This document shows, in pieces, positions 26,685 through 34,555 of a stretch of 36,778 bases of DNA (position 1 is the first letter of the stretch; each line of letters starts with the position of its first letter). The notes under the pieces were generated by a model. The model saw nothing but the letters and a program-made list of their open reading frames with translations, did not search any database and had not been told where the DNA came from. The position numbers and the translations under genes are program-made. The stretch is from Sphingorhabdus sp. (GTDB lineage: Bacteria; Pseudomonadota; Alphaproteobacteria; Sphingomonadales; Sphingomonadaceae), in the NCBI RefSeq assembly GCF_029865925.1, contig NZ_JARXAI010000087.1, positions 1 through 36,778 on the forward strand, read 5' to 3'.

Positions 26685-27449
26685 ATGGCCACCCAATTAA
26701 AGTCAAACAGCAAATATAGCGAAGCGGAATGGACAACGCGGCAGGAGCTTGCTGCCTGTTACCGGATATTTTCGATGTTTGGTTGGGATGAGCTGGTTTT
26801 TAACCATATTACGGTCAAGGTACCTGACGAAGATGGTGCGTTTTTGATTAATCCCTATGGCATGCATTTCGGTGAGATAACCGCATCGAGCCTTATCAAA
26901 ATCGACATTGATGGTAACAAGATTGACACGGATAACCCATGGCACGTGAACAAGGCGGGCTTTGTTCAGCATAGCCTATTCCACCGGACTTTGCCCGACG
27001 CGCATGCGATCATCCACACCCATACCACCGCGACTGTGGCTGTGTGCAGCCTTGAAGGCGGATTGCAGCCCGTGAATTTCTACGCCTGCAACTTCATGGG
27101 GCAATTGGCTTATCATGATTTTGAAGGCGTTACAGTGCGTGAGGAAGAAGGGGTGCGCCTTGTTGAAAATCTGGGCGACAAGCGGATATTGATGCTGCGC
27201 AACCATGGCCCTGTCGTCATGGGCAAGACGCTGCCTGATGCATTTATAAAATATTGGGCGCTGCAAAGGGCTTGCGAGCATCAGATGGCGACCCTGCAAA
27301 TGGGCAAACCGATAACGGTGTCGCCTGAAGTTATCGCCGTGCACCAGCGCGATTTGTACATGGCCTCACCTCCAGGTGGGTCGGGGCGCGTTGAATTTGA
27401 CGCTATGGTCCGCAAGGCTGACCAGATCGACAAAAGCTGGCGGGATTAA
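26685..27449 (+). CDS. Class II aldolase/adducin family protein
   Basis: The 254-residue protein belongs to the class II aldolase/adducin fold. The zinc site is visible as HTHTTATVAV and the later LRNHGPVVMG; the N-terminus has ACYRIFSMFGWDELVFNHITVKV and INPYGMHFGEITASSL. Members split or epimerise sugar phosphates, but this subgroup, common in alphaproteobacteria and similar to adducin-head proteins, has no assigned substrate. The ATG at 26685 has AGGAGAG upstream; an earlier in-frame start lacks homology. No sugar-pathway gene is adjacent. Confidence 0.9.
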   Translation: MATQLKSNSKYSEAEWTTRQELAACYRIFSMFGWDELVFNHITVKVPDEDGAFLINPYGMHFGEITASSLIKIDIDGNKIDTDNPWHVNKAGFVQHSLFHRTLPDAHAIIHTHTTATVAVCSLEGGLQPVNFYACNFMGQLAYHDFEGVTVREEEGVRLVENLGDKRILMLRNHGPVVMGKTLPDAFIKYWALQRACEHQMATLQMGKPITVSPEVIAVHQRDLYMASPPGGSGRVEFDAMVRKADQIDKSWRD

Positions 27450-27500
27450 TTCTGGCCTGAAACATTACCTGTTCGCAGGGAACTTTGGCGATAACGACAT

Positions 27501-27535
27501 TCCCCTCCCGCTTGCGGGAGAGGTTAGGGGCGGGT
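27501..27535. repeat. Palindromic dispersed-type repeat
   Basis: CTCCCGC TT GCGGGAG (27505-27520) is a perfect 7-base-arm palindrome followed by AGGTTAGGGGCGGG. This layout matches a short repeat that recurs widely in intergenic DNA of many proteobacteria. Only one copy is in the window, so its dispersed nature rests on recall. It sits just before the 2Fe-2S gene. Confidence 0.45.
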
Positions 27536-27546
27536 AACGGCAGACC

Positions 27547-28086
27547 ATGACCAAATTCACCGTCAACGACCGTCCCGTTCAGTACAAAATGGACCCGCAA
27601 ACGCCCTTGTTATGGGCGTTGCGTGATGCGTCTAACCTGACGGGCACCAAATATGGCTGCGGTACCGGCGATTGCGGTGCGTGTATGGTCGAAATCGACG
27701 GAGAAGCGATCCGCTCTTGCCTTGTAACTATAGCCGAGGCTGAAGGGCGCTTCGTCACCACGATTGAGGGCCTCAGCCGCGACCGAAGCCACCCTTTGCA
27801 ACAGGCGTTTGTCGCAAGCAACGTCCCGCAATGCGGCTTCTGCATTCCTGGCGTCATCATGGCTGCATCGGTGCTGCTGAAGAAAAGCACCAACCCGACC
27901 GATGCCGAGATTGATGCAGCGATCACCAATTTATGCCGATGCGGCATTTACCCGCGTTTGCGCGATGCGATTAAACGCGCTGGCCGCGTGATGCGCGGCG
28001 AAGAGCGCATCGCTGCTGCGCCGCCGCCGGGCATAACACCGGAAGACGCGGCACGCGCTGTGCCGGCTTTAAAGGTGACGGAGTAA
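27547..28086 (+). CDS. (2Fe-2S) small subunit of a xanthine oxidase-family oxidoreductase
   Basis: The 179-residue protein resembles IorA of isoquinoline 1-oxidoreductase and related aldehyde dehydrogenase small subunits. The plant-type ferredoxin cluster is seen as GCGTGDCGACMVEIDG with a fourth Cys in IRSCL. The helical second cluster is CGFCIPG followed by CRCGIYPR. Such subunits pass electrons from a molybdopterin large subunit. None follows here: the next gene is a convergent HNH gene 5 bases away. The partner must be elsewhere or lost. The C-terminal about 25 residues are Pro/Ala-rich. Confidence 0.92.
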   Translation: MTKFTVNDRPVQYKMDPQTPLLWALRDASNLTGTKYGCGTGDCGACMVEIDGEAIRSCLVTIAEAEGRFVTTIEGLSRDRSHPLQQAFVASNVPQCGFCIPGVIMAASVLLKKSTNPTDAEIDAAITNLCRCGIYPRLRDAIKRAGRVMRGEERIAAAPPPGITPEDAARAVPALKVTE

Positions 28087-28090
28087 GGGA

Positions 28091-28675
28091 TTAGCCCTGC
28101 AGCTCAATATCCCAATACAACCAGTCGTGCCATGTTTCATGCAGATGGTTTGGCGGGAATGCGCGGCCACGGTCCTGCAATTGCCAGCTTGTTGGCCGGA
28201 TTGCTGCCATGTTCAATTGCATATGCGCTTGCTTCGGCGTGCGGCCACCTTTTTTGAGGTTGCAATGCAAGCACGCCGTCGTCACATTTTCCCAACTGGT
28301 GATGCCGCCCAAGCGGCGCGGAACGATATGATCGAAAGTCAGATTGTCACCCGATCCGCAATATTGGCATTCAAACTTGTCACGCAGGAATAGGTTGAAG
28401 CGGGTAAATGCTGGATATTCCGAAGGCTTCACATATTGGCGCAGCGCAATGACGGACGGAATTTTCATGTCCAGACTTGGGCTATGCACATGCCGGTCGT
28501 AATTGGAAACGATGTCCACCTTGTCGAGGAAAACCGCCTTGATTGCAGCCTGCCAGGGCCATAGGCTCAGCGGATAATAGCTTAATGGAGTATAATCGGC
28601 ATTTAGCACCAGCGCAGGGCAATTCTCCGGGTGCCTTGCCCGGCCAGCTGCCTCGAAAGTTCCAGTGTGCAACAT
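28091..28675 (-). CDS. HNH endonuclease family protein
   Basis: The 194-residue protein has a compact HNH domain at about residues 100-150: FECQYCGSGDNLTFDHIVPRRLGG, then NVTTACLHCNLKKGGRTP. Two CxxC pairs frame the zinc and the DH/N residues form the metal finger. The N-terminus (PALVLNADYTPLSYYPLSLW) is typical of a widespread chromosomal HNH family with no known recognition site or partner methylase. It is probably a housekeeping nuclease rather than a restriction enzyme. It is convergent with the 2Fe-2S gene. Confidence 0.92.
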   Translation of the reverse strand: MLHTGTFEAAGRARHPENCPALVLNADYTPLSYYPLSLWPWQAAIKAVFLDKVDIVSNYDRHVHSPSLDMKIPSVIALRQYVKPSEYPAFTRFNLFLRDKFECQYCGSGDNLTFDHIVPRRLGGITSWENVTTACLHCNLKKGGRTPKQAHMQLNMAAIRPTSWQLQDRGRAFPPNHLHETWHDWLYWDIELQG

Positions 28676-28817
28676 AAGGCGAACCCTACTCCCCTTTTGA
28701 CATACATGCTTTAAGCGTATCTGCGTTACAGCATTCTGACACTCGCCTAACTATTTGTACATATTGTTACGTCAAGCAGTTAAATATACCGAATGTAGTA
28801 TAATTGGGGATAATTTT

Positions 28818-29720
28818 TTGGCGTCGCGGGACTTTGTAAATCAACATTTGCCTCACATCACCGCTCCGAATTGCAGGGTAGTGACGAGATTTGCCCCGAG
28901 CCCCAATGGCCAGCTACATCTGGGGCACGCCTTTTCTGCACTTTGTGCGCATGATTTTGCGAGGACTTTTGGCGGTGCGTTCAATCTGCGCCTTGAGGAT
29001 ATTGACGGAACGCGCAGTAGGCCGGAGCATATTGAAACTATCATCTCGGATATGGATTGGCTTGGGCTCGCGCCTGATGAGGACGTGCAGTTCCAATCTC
29101 AGAACATTGCGCGTTACGCGGCAGCACGCGAGCATTTAGCTTCGGTTGGTTTATTGTATCGCTGCGGCTGTACGCGAAGCGATATCGCCGAAGCATTAAA
29201 GCACAAAGCGGTGCCGCATGGCCCAGATGGCCCGCATTACCCAGGAACCTGTCGTACGCATCCTTTTGAAGGCAACGCTCCATTTTCATGGCGATTGGAT
29301 ATGGTAAAGGCGTGCGCTTTGGCGGGGTCCCTAACATGGACGGATTTGGCGGCGGGGCAACAATATGCCGACCCCATGGCTTTTGGCGATGTGGTATTGT
29401 GGCGGAAGGATGCGCCGGCATCCTATCATCTTGCCGCAACTGTAGATGACGCTGCCAGCGGCATTACGCACGTGGTCCGCGGCAAAGATCTGTTTGCCTA
29501 TACCGCCGTCCATCGGCTGCTTCAGCATCTTCTTGATCTGCCGGAGCCAGTGTATTGGCACCATCCGCTGCTGCTTGATAGCAACGGGGAGAAGCTGGCA
29601 AAGAGCAAGTCATCGCCTGCCTTGTCTGTAAGGCGCTGGGCAGGTGAAAACGGCCCCGAACTTATTGATAATTTGCGTCAAGGAACGCTTATGCTTGGAA
29701 TTTCCTTATCTGATGCCTAG
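28818..29720 (+). CDS. gluQ: Glutamyl-Q tRNA(Asp) synthetase
   Basis: This class I synthetase-like enzyme attaches glutamate to queuosine 34 of tRNA-Asp. Motifs are RFAPSPNGQLHLGHAFSA (HIGH-type), LRLEDIDGTRSRPEH, zinc ligands in YRCGCTRSDI and the later PGTCRTH, and KLAKSKSS (KMSKS-type). It lacks the anticodon-binding domain of full GluRS, as expected. No ATG start is visible. I chose TTG at 28818 because GGGGA lies 6 bases upstream; TTG 28755, TTG 28848 and GTG 28881 are alternatives. It precedes a twin-TM gene and pduO. Confidence 0.92.
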   Translation: MASRDFVNQHLPHITAPNCRVVTRFAPSPNGQLHLGHAFSALCAHDFARTFGGAFNLRLEDIDGTRSRPEHIETIISDMDWLGLAPDEDVQFQSQNIARYAAAREHLASVGLLYRCGCTRSDIAEALKHKAVPHGPDGPHYPGTCRTHPFEGNAPFSWRLDMVKACALAGSLTWTDLAAGQQYADPMAFGDVVLWRKDAPASYHLAATVDDAASGITHVVRGKDLFAYTAVHRLLQHLLDLPEPVYWHHPLLLDSNGEKLAKSKSSPALSVRRWAGENGPELIDNLRQGTLMLGISLSDA

Positions 29721-29763
29721 ATAGGCTCAGCGGGGTATTGGCCCCGGACAAGGATTTCTCTTG

Positions 29764-29991
29764 ATGACTATATTGTTGGTTCTCCTCATCATTGGCGCTG
29801 CGGGCGCCGTGGCTTTCGCGCTTATCCGCGGGCTGCACGCTTTTGCGAACTTGCGTCCGGCGGACGTGGACGAAACCGGTCTGCCTACGTCACTCACGGT
29901 GCAGAATAAGATGATGTTTGCGCGCGTGAAGTGGCAGGCGATCACCATTGCACTGATCGCCATATTGGTGCTCGTTGCCGGATCGCAGTAA
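29764..29991 (+). CDS. Twin-transmembrane small protein
   Basis: The 75-residue protein has one hydrophobic helix at about residues 3-22 and another at 55-72 around a short polar loop (RPADVDETGLP...VQNKMMFARVKWQ). This matches the twin-transmembrane, HIG1-like family of alphaproteobacteria, which is related to respiratory-complex assembly factors. No direct function is shown. The ATG at 29764 is used. The pduO gene begins 9 bases after its stop, so they are likely cotranscribed. Confidence 0.82.
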   Translation: MTILLVLLIIGAAGAVAFALIRGLHAFANLRPADVDETGLPTSLTVQNKMMFARVKWQAITIALIAILVLVAGSQ

Positions 29992-30000
29992 GTCCGTCTT

Positions 30001-30582
30001 ATGGTCAAGCTGAACAAGATTTACACACGGACCGGAGACGACGGAACCACCGGGCTAGTCGATGGCTCACGCGTTTCGAAAACCGCGTCGCGGTTGCATG
30101 CCATTGGCGAAGTTGATGAGACAAACTCTGCGCTTGGTGTAGCGATTCAGTCGCTCGCCGCCGATGAAGGTCATTCGCCCTTGGTAATCGAGCTACGCCG
30201 CATTCAAAACGACCTGTTTGACCTTGGCGCCGACATCGCGACGCCGGGGGAGAGTTTTGTGCCCTCGCCGATGGAATTGCGCATAGTTGCGTCACAGGTT
30301 GAATGGCTTGAGGCGGCGATTGATAATGCTAATGCGCAACTTCCGCCGCTCACCAGTTTCATCCTGCCGGGTGGCAGCGTGCCTGCCGCGTATATGCACA
30401 TGGCGCGGGTGACTGCGCGACGTGCGGAACGCGCATTGGTCGCAGCATCGCTTGATGTGGCGATTAACCCGCAGGCGCTGAATTATCTCAACCGCTTATC
30501 GGATTATCTTTTTACACTATGCAGGTTGATTAACGCGTCGCGTGGCGGCGACATTCTTTGGGTGCCGGGCGCATCGCGTTGA
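30001..30582 (+). CDS. Cob(I)alamin adenosyltransferase, PduO type
   Basis: The 193-residue enzyme transfers the adenosyl group of ATP to cob(I)alamin to make coenzyme B12. The ATP-binding N-terminus is visible (KIYTRTGDDGTTGLVDGSRVSKTASR), then AIGEVDETNSALG, the LPGGSVPAAYMHMARVTARRAERA stretch and NRLSDYLFTLCR near the C-terminus. Length fits the usual 185-195 residues. Operon-like spacing with the twin-TM gene is seen, but no other B12 gene is in the window. Confidence 0.95.
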   Translation: MVKLNKIYTRTGDDGTTGLVDGSRVSKTASRLHAIGEVDETNSALGVAIQSLAADEGHSPLVIELRRIQNDLFDLGADIATPGESFVPSPMELRIVASQVEWLEAAIDNANAQLPPLTSFILPGGSVPAAYMHMARVTARRAERALVAASLDVAINPQALNYLNRLSDYLFTLCRLINASRGGDILWVPGASR

Positions 30583-30647
30583 CGACAAACTTCAAGGGTC
30601 AGTTTTACGGTTCTTAAGTTCATGGTAGCCGCTGAGCTTCTGTCTCT

Positions 30648-31502
30648 TTATCGTTTGCGACCACACGGCCCGAGTGCGTCTAAAATGAATTTGTAATCAG
30701 CCTCGGCCCGCCCTGCAATCTCGCTACTTGCCGCTTCGATTCGGTCGGCGGGAAGAGCACGGGGCAACCCGCACGCGAGGCGATACCATAATAACGTAAA
30801 ACGTTGCGGCGCGGTTGCCGAGGCGTCAATGACTTCAGCGGTCGATACCGCCCACTGTTTTTGCTGGCCGGGCCGACTGAGCACGGTCAGGGTCAAAGGC
30901 TGATCGGTATCCGTTTTGAGAAATATCTGTGTTTCGCCTTCGCCCAACATGGTTCCCACACTGTGAAAGGCGTTTGCAATTGACATAATCCGCCGCGGCG
31001 CACCCAATTGAACGGCTTCTTTCGTGATATCACGCACCAGCGCGTCGTTATTCAGGCTGAATAGGGCCAACGCGTTTGGGCGCGACAACTGGATCTCGCC
31101 TGGACGATTGACGACTTGTCGCCCGAACAGAAGCATGCGCCGCTTCTTTAGTTTCGGAATTTTCCCCTTCGCATCTTTTTGCATATCAAGAAGGAAACGC
31201 ACGCGCGGGGTGGTGCCGCCATCGCCACGAATCAACGCCATGACGTCAGCATCGACGAGCACGCGCTGGAGCGTCGCAGGTACGCCGACGGCTTGCTCTG
31301 CAGAAATCTTTTTAACGTCACGCACCGTTACGTCGATGATCAGAGGGGATATTACCACCAAATCAGCAATGTCTGCGTAGCTTGCCTGTTCAGCCTCAAT
31401 GCTGAATTCCGCTGGGGAGACAATCGAGTTTTGCGCTGATAGCGGGACGCCAAGTCCCAGAAAAATCAGAAACAAATTTATTCTAGCGTGTATTAATCGC
31501 AT
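30648..31502 (-). CDS. Secreted protein of unknown function
   Basis: The 284-residue protein starts MRLIHARINLFLIFLGLG with a signal peptide ending near PLSAQ (about residue 24). The mature part has no domain I recognise. A mostly polar body includes LVDADVMALIRGDGG, KLKKRRMLLFGRQV and a C-terminal CGLPRALP...LGPCGRKR with two Cys that could pair. The ATG at 31502 with AAGGGAAG upstream is preferred to upstream codons. It diverges from tonB with a 251-base gap. Its pattern suggests a conserved sphingomonad periplasmic protein, but I cannot assign a role. Confidence 0.78.
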   Translation of the reverse strand: MRLIHARINLFLIFLGLGVPLSAQNSIVSPAEFSIEAEQASYADIADLVVISPLIIDVTVRDVKKISAEQAVGVPATLQRVLVDADVMALIRGDGGTTPRVRFLLDMQKDAKGKIPKLKKRRMLLFGRQVVNRPGEIQLSRPNALALFSLNNDALVRDITKEAVQLGAPRRIMSIANAFHSVGTMLGEGETQIFLKTDTDQPLTLTVLSRPGQQKQWAVSTAEVIDASATAPQRFTLLWYRLACGLPRALPADRIEAASSEIAGRAEADYKFILDALGPCGRKR

Positions 31503-31691
31503 TAAACTTCCCTTTGTATGGCCGCCCTTTGACGGCAATTCTATGTTCATCATATTGTAGCATAAAACGTTCAGCACGTGAATTATAAGCGGAAAGCAGA
31601 ATCTGGATTGCTTGGCACGATATCGTTGGCTAATGACCTATTGAATCGAGCAAAAAAAAGCGTTTTCGATGTCGCACGGGTAAATAAGGGG

Positions 31692-31720
31692 CATGTGAAG
31701 ACATGTCGCTTTAATATAAT
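31692..31720 (+). promoter_or_regulatory. Possible tonB promoter (-10 TATAAT)
   Basis: TATAAT at 31715-31720 lies in AT-rich sequence 34 bases before the tonB ATG. The region around 31692-31697 shows only a poor -35 match. No Fur-like palindrome was seen. Confidence 0.3.
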
Positions 31721-31753
31721 GTTTTGTTTTGAAGGTAGGAGAGTTGTTTCCGC

Positions 31754-32401
31754 ATGGCATATGCTGATCAAGATGGAATGGGCACGAACCGTTTGGTTTC
31801 TGTCGTCATTGTACTGCTTCTTCACGCCTTTCTGGGTTATGCCTTGGTGACGGGCCTCGCATATGATGCGGTCATTGCCATCAAGGAAAAGATGACTGTT
31901 GTAGACGTGAAAGAAGAAGAACCACCCGAAGAAGAAGAGCCACCGCCCGAGCCTGAAAAGCAGATCGAGCCACCCGTTGTCTCGCCTCCGCCGATGGTGG
32001 TAACGGTTACGCCGCCGCCAACTATTCGTACTGTCGACACGCCGCCACCTGCGGCGCCGATTGTCCCTACAGCGGCACCGCCAGCTCCTCCTCCGCCGCC
32101 AGCAGGTCCTACTGCTGAGGCGAAGCCGCGTGGTAATCCAGGTAACTGGGCGAATACGAATGATTATCCATCACGCGCTTTGCAGCAGGAGCGTGAAGGA
32201 ACATCTGGTTTCCGGGTTACGATCGGCACAGATGGCAAGGTTATAGATTGTACGATTACCCAATCGAGTGGTCACGCCGATCTCGACGCCGCAACCTGCA
32301 CTAACGTGAAACGCCGTGCGCGCTTTACTCCGGCTGTACGCAATGGTGCGCCCGTTCAAGGCTCCTATTCGAACCGTGTGCGGTGGCAGATACCGAAATA
32401 A
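31754..32401 (+). CDS. tonB: Energy transducer TonB
   Basis: The 215-residue protein has a single membrane helix at about residues 14-36. An acidic then proline-rich linker (EEEPPEEEEPPPEPEK and several PPP runs) covers about 50-125. The C-terminal TonB domain spans 140-215: YPSRALQQEREGTSGFRVTIG and ending YSNRVRWQIPK. TonB carries proton-motive-force energy from ExbB/ExbD to outer-membrane receptors. Upstream sequence includes GGTAGGAGAG. exbB and two exbD genes follow on the same strand, a typical sphingomonad arrangement. Confidence 0.96.
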   Translation: MAYADQDGMGTNRLVSVVIVLLLHAFLGYALVTGLAYDAVIAIKEKMTVVDVKEEEPPEEEEPPPEPEKQIEPPVVSPPPMVVTVTPPPTIRTVDTPPPAAPIVPTAAPPAPPPPPAGPTAEAKPRGNPGNWANTNDYPSRALQQEREGTSGFRVTIGTDGKVIDCTITQSSGHADLDAATCTNVKRRARFTPAVRNGAPVQGSYSNRVRWQIPK

Positions 32402-32409
32402 TTTTGTGG

Positions 32410-32447
32410 CCCGGCACGAGTGGAAGCCTTCGCACCGGGTTGTTTTT
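32410..32447 (+). terminator. Weak terminator or attenuator between tonB and exbB
   Basis: CCCGG (32410-32414) pairs with CCGGG (32435-32439), with an inner CGA/TCG stem, and is followed by TTGTTTTT. It probably lets part of the transcripts end after tonB while the rest read into exbB. Confidence 0.45.
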
Positions 32448-32481
32448 GCTAGTAAGTAGTGTTTTTTGAGAGGTAGTTAAA

Positions 32482-33237
32482 ATGTCGATTTTGTTTTTGA
32501 CCGCGGCTGGTGCCGCACCTGAGGCCGCCGCGCAGTTCGGCCTCATTCCTGCACTTAAAGAAGGCGGCCCGATCTCCATCGCGATTTTCTCGGTGATGGT
32601 CATCATGTCGGTTTTCTCATTCTACATCATGTTCACGAAGTTGTTTGAACAGCACAAGGTGTTGAACCAGTATAAGCAGCTGCGTGCCCAATTCTGGCGG
32701 GCAGCTTCGCTTGAAGAAGGCGCTGCGAAGCTCGACAAGAACAGCGCATATCGGCAAGTTGTCGACGACGGCATCGCGGCACAAAAGCAGCATGGCCTTT
32801 TGACTGACCCAGTTGAAGCACATGACTGGATCCACAACGCGCTGGAGCGTTCGAAAGATGCCATCAACAGCAAGTTGTCGACTGGCCTTCCCTTCCTCGC
32901 AACGGTGGGAGCAACTGCTCCGTTCGTCGGTCTGCTTGGTACGGTTATCGGGATCTACTCGGCGCTGATCAAAATCGGTATCGCCGGTCAAGCGGACATC
33001 GGTAAAATCGCTGGCCCGGTTGGTGAAGCGCTTATCATGACCGCAATTGGCCTGTTCGTGGCTGTTCCTGCCGTCCTTGCCTACAACTGGCTTCAGGCCC
33101 GTAACAAGACAATCGCTAGCAGCCTGGCTGTTTTCTCGAATGAGCTTGTTGGTTTCATGTCATCGGGTGGTCGCTTGAAGCCTGCAGTTACTGCAGCCGC
33201 TGCAGGTAAGCCAGCTCCGGCAGCCCTTAAGAAGTAA
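32482..33237 (+). CDS. exbB: MotA/TolQ/ExbB proton channel protein
   Basis: The 251-residue inner-membrane protein has three helices, at about 30-52 (ISIAIFSVMVIMSVFSFYIMF), 135-155 (LPFLATVGATAPFVGLLGTVIGIYSAL) and 175-200 (GEALIMTAIGLFVAVPAVLAYNW). The central motif GLLGTVIG is diagnostic. It forms the pentameric channel around ExbD that energises TonB. The C-terminus is Ala/Pro/Lys-rich. It lies between tonB and the two exbD genes. Confidence 0.95.
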   Translation: MSILFLTAAGAAPEAAAQFGLIPALKEGGPISIAIFSVMVIMSVFSFYIMFTKLFEQHKVLNQYKQLRAQFWRAASLEEGAAKLDKNSAYRQVVDDGIAAQKQHGLLTDPVEAHDWIHNALERSKDAINSKLSTGLPFLATVGATAPFVGLLGTVIGIYSALIKIGIAGQADIGKIAGPVGEALIMTAIGLFVAVPAVLAYNWLQARNKTIASSLAVFSNELVGFMSSGGRLKPAVTAAAAGKPAPAALKK

Positions 33238-33247
33238 GATTGGGTGA

Positions 33248-33291
33248 GGGCTGCGTTTGCGCGCAGCCCATCCGCCAGCATGACGCTGGCG
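33248..33291 (+). other. Tandem perfect hairpins between exbB and exbD
   Basis: GGGCTGCG/CGCAGCCC (33248-33269, 6-base loop) is followed at once by CGCCAGC/GCTGGCG (33273-33291, 5-base loop). Neither has a T-run, so termination is unlikely. They more likely mark an RNA processing or stabilising site in the operon. Confidence 0.5.
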
Positions 33292-33329
33292 CTCGATTTT
33301 GACCCATTTTATTTAGAGAGGATTGGCTA

Positions 33330-33875
33330 ATGGCAATCAGTTCAGGAGGCGGCGGCGTCGGTTTTACGCCAATGTCTGACATTAACACGACGCCGCTTGT
33401 CGACGTCATGCTGGTGCTCCTCATAGTGTTCCTCATTGCAATTCCAGTTTCGATCCAATCAGTGAAAATGGATATTCCGGTTATCAAGTTTGAGCCAACC
33501 AAGGCTAAGCGTGAAAACGTTTTGTTGTCGGTGACTACAACTGATGCTGCTGGACGTGACCCAGGTGACCCCGCATATGGGGGCGCAAGCCGGTATGGTC
33601 AGTGCCGTATTTACTGGAATATCACGCCGGTCGATTCGACCGAACTGGTGGATCGCGCTGCAAAGCATTTGAAGGCTGAGTTTGAAAAGCTGGGTGGCCC
33701 AGAAGCTGCCGCTGCCGGACTGATTGAGCCCGACATGCTACCAGAGGCGCATATTCGTGGTGACATCAACACGCCCTATCGTTGTATAGGTGGTTCAATT
33801 TACACCATGCAGATGGCTGGCTTTGCTCGCGTTGGCTTCATTTCGTCGCCATTCGAAAACGCGAATGTCCAGTAA
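33330..33875 (+). CDS. exbD: ExbD/TolR family protein (first copy)
   Basis: The 181-residue protein has the ExbD signature DINTTPLVDVMLVLLIVFLIA, with the essential Asp at residue 25 inside the single membrane helix. The periplasmic part is longer than usual and contains an inserted segment with GRDPGDPAYGGASRYGQCRIYW, followed by a second Cys in YRCIGG. The two Cys could form a disulfide. It works with ExbB to use the proton gradient. A second exbD follows after 21 bases; they may be non-identical partners in one complex. Confidence 0.94.
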   Translation: MAISSGGGGVGFTPMSDINTTPLVDVMLVLLIVFLIAIPVSIQSVKMDIPVIKFEPTKAKRENVLLSVTTTDAAGRDPGDPAYGGASRYGQCRIYWNITPVDSTELVDRAAKHLKAEFEKLGGPEAAAAGLIEPDMLPEAHIRGDINTPYRCIGGSIYTMQMAGFARVGFISSPFENANVQ

Positions 33876-33896
33876 GCAATTTAAGGAACAAACATC

Positions 33897-34352
33897 ATGG
33901 CAATGAGTGGCGGTAAAGATGATGGCCAGCCGATGATGGAAATGAACACGACGCCGTTGATCGACGTCATGCTCGTTCTCCTCATCATGCTGATGATCAC
34001 CATCCCCCCGGTTTCGCACGCCGTTAACATCGACCTTCCGGTTAATGATCCTAACGCACCTCCACCAGAGGTCCCGATTGATCCTGTTATCAACAAGATC
34101 ATCATCCTGCCGGATAGCACTATTCAATGGAACGGTACGCCGATTACATTGCAGCAGATGGAGCAATATCTGGTGCGTACAAAGTCAATGAGCCCGGAGC
34201 CGGAGCTTCAGTTCCAGCCAGCGCCAACGGCGCCTTATGACACCGTTGATAAAGCATTGGTTTCGGTGAAGCGGAGCGGCATTTCAAGGTTTGGATTTGT
34301 CGGCAACGAACAGTATCGCGTCTTCGGCAAGGCTGCGCGTGAGGGTCGTTAG
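33897..34352 (+). CDS. exbD: ExbD/TolR family protein (second copy)
   Basis: The 151-residue protein carries MNTTPLIDVMLVLLIMLMI, with the essential Asp at residue 23, and a periplasmic ExbD domain (DPVINKIIILPDSTIQWNGTPI, ending RFGFVGNEQYRVFGKAAREGR). It lacks the extra Cys-containing segment of the first copy. It is the last gene of the tonB operon. A strong terminator starts 22 bases after the stop. Confidence 0.95.
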   Translation: MAMSGGKDDGQPMMEMNTTPLIDVMLVLLIMLMITIPPVSHAVNIDLPVNDPNAPPPEVPIDPVINKIIILPDSTIQWNGTPITLQQMEQYLVRTKSMSPEPELQFQPAPTAPYDTVDKALVSVKRSGISRFGFVGNEQYRVFGKAAREGR

Positions 34353-34374
34353 TCTCTAACGCTTCAAACTTATC

Positions 34375-34409
34375 AAAAAAAGGCGGCGCAGCAATGCGCC
34401 GCCTTTTTT
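34375..34409. terminator. Strong bidirectional rho-independent terminator
   Basis: GGCGGCGCA (34382-34390) pairs perfectly with TGCGCCGCC (34395-34403) around a GCAA tetraloop. It is flanked by seven A upstream and six T downstream. It ends the tonB-exbB-exbD-exbD transcript and could also stop minus-strand transcripts from the M20 peptidase gene. Confidence 0.93.
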
Positions 34410-34555
34410 GTATGAGTTAAACTGCCGTAGGGCCGAACCCCTCCCTGAGTGGCTGATATACTGCTACTGGTTTTTGAAATGCCAATTGTGGTTACCAAGT
34501 CTACGGGAAGGTTACGAGACGCCAATGAATGCCTGACTGTGGATATCCCCGAATG

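Noticed and set aside
28799-28804. TATAAT as the gluQ promoter -10 box
   Set aside because: No matching -35 is seen and it would place the start of RNA almost on the chosen start codon; too uncertain to list.
31578-31850. Plus-strand ORF of 90 residues before tonB
   Set aside because: It overlaps the tonB start in another frame, has no homology, and covers the likely promoter.
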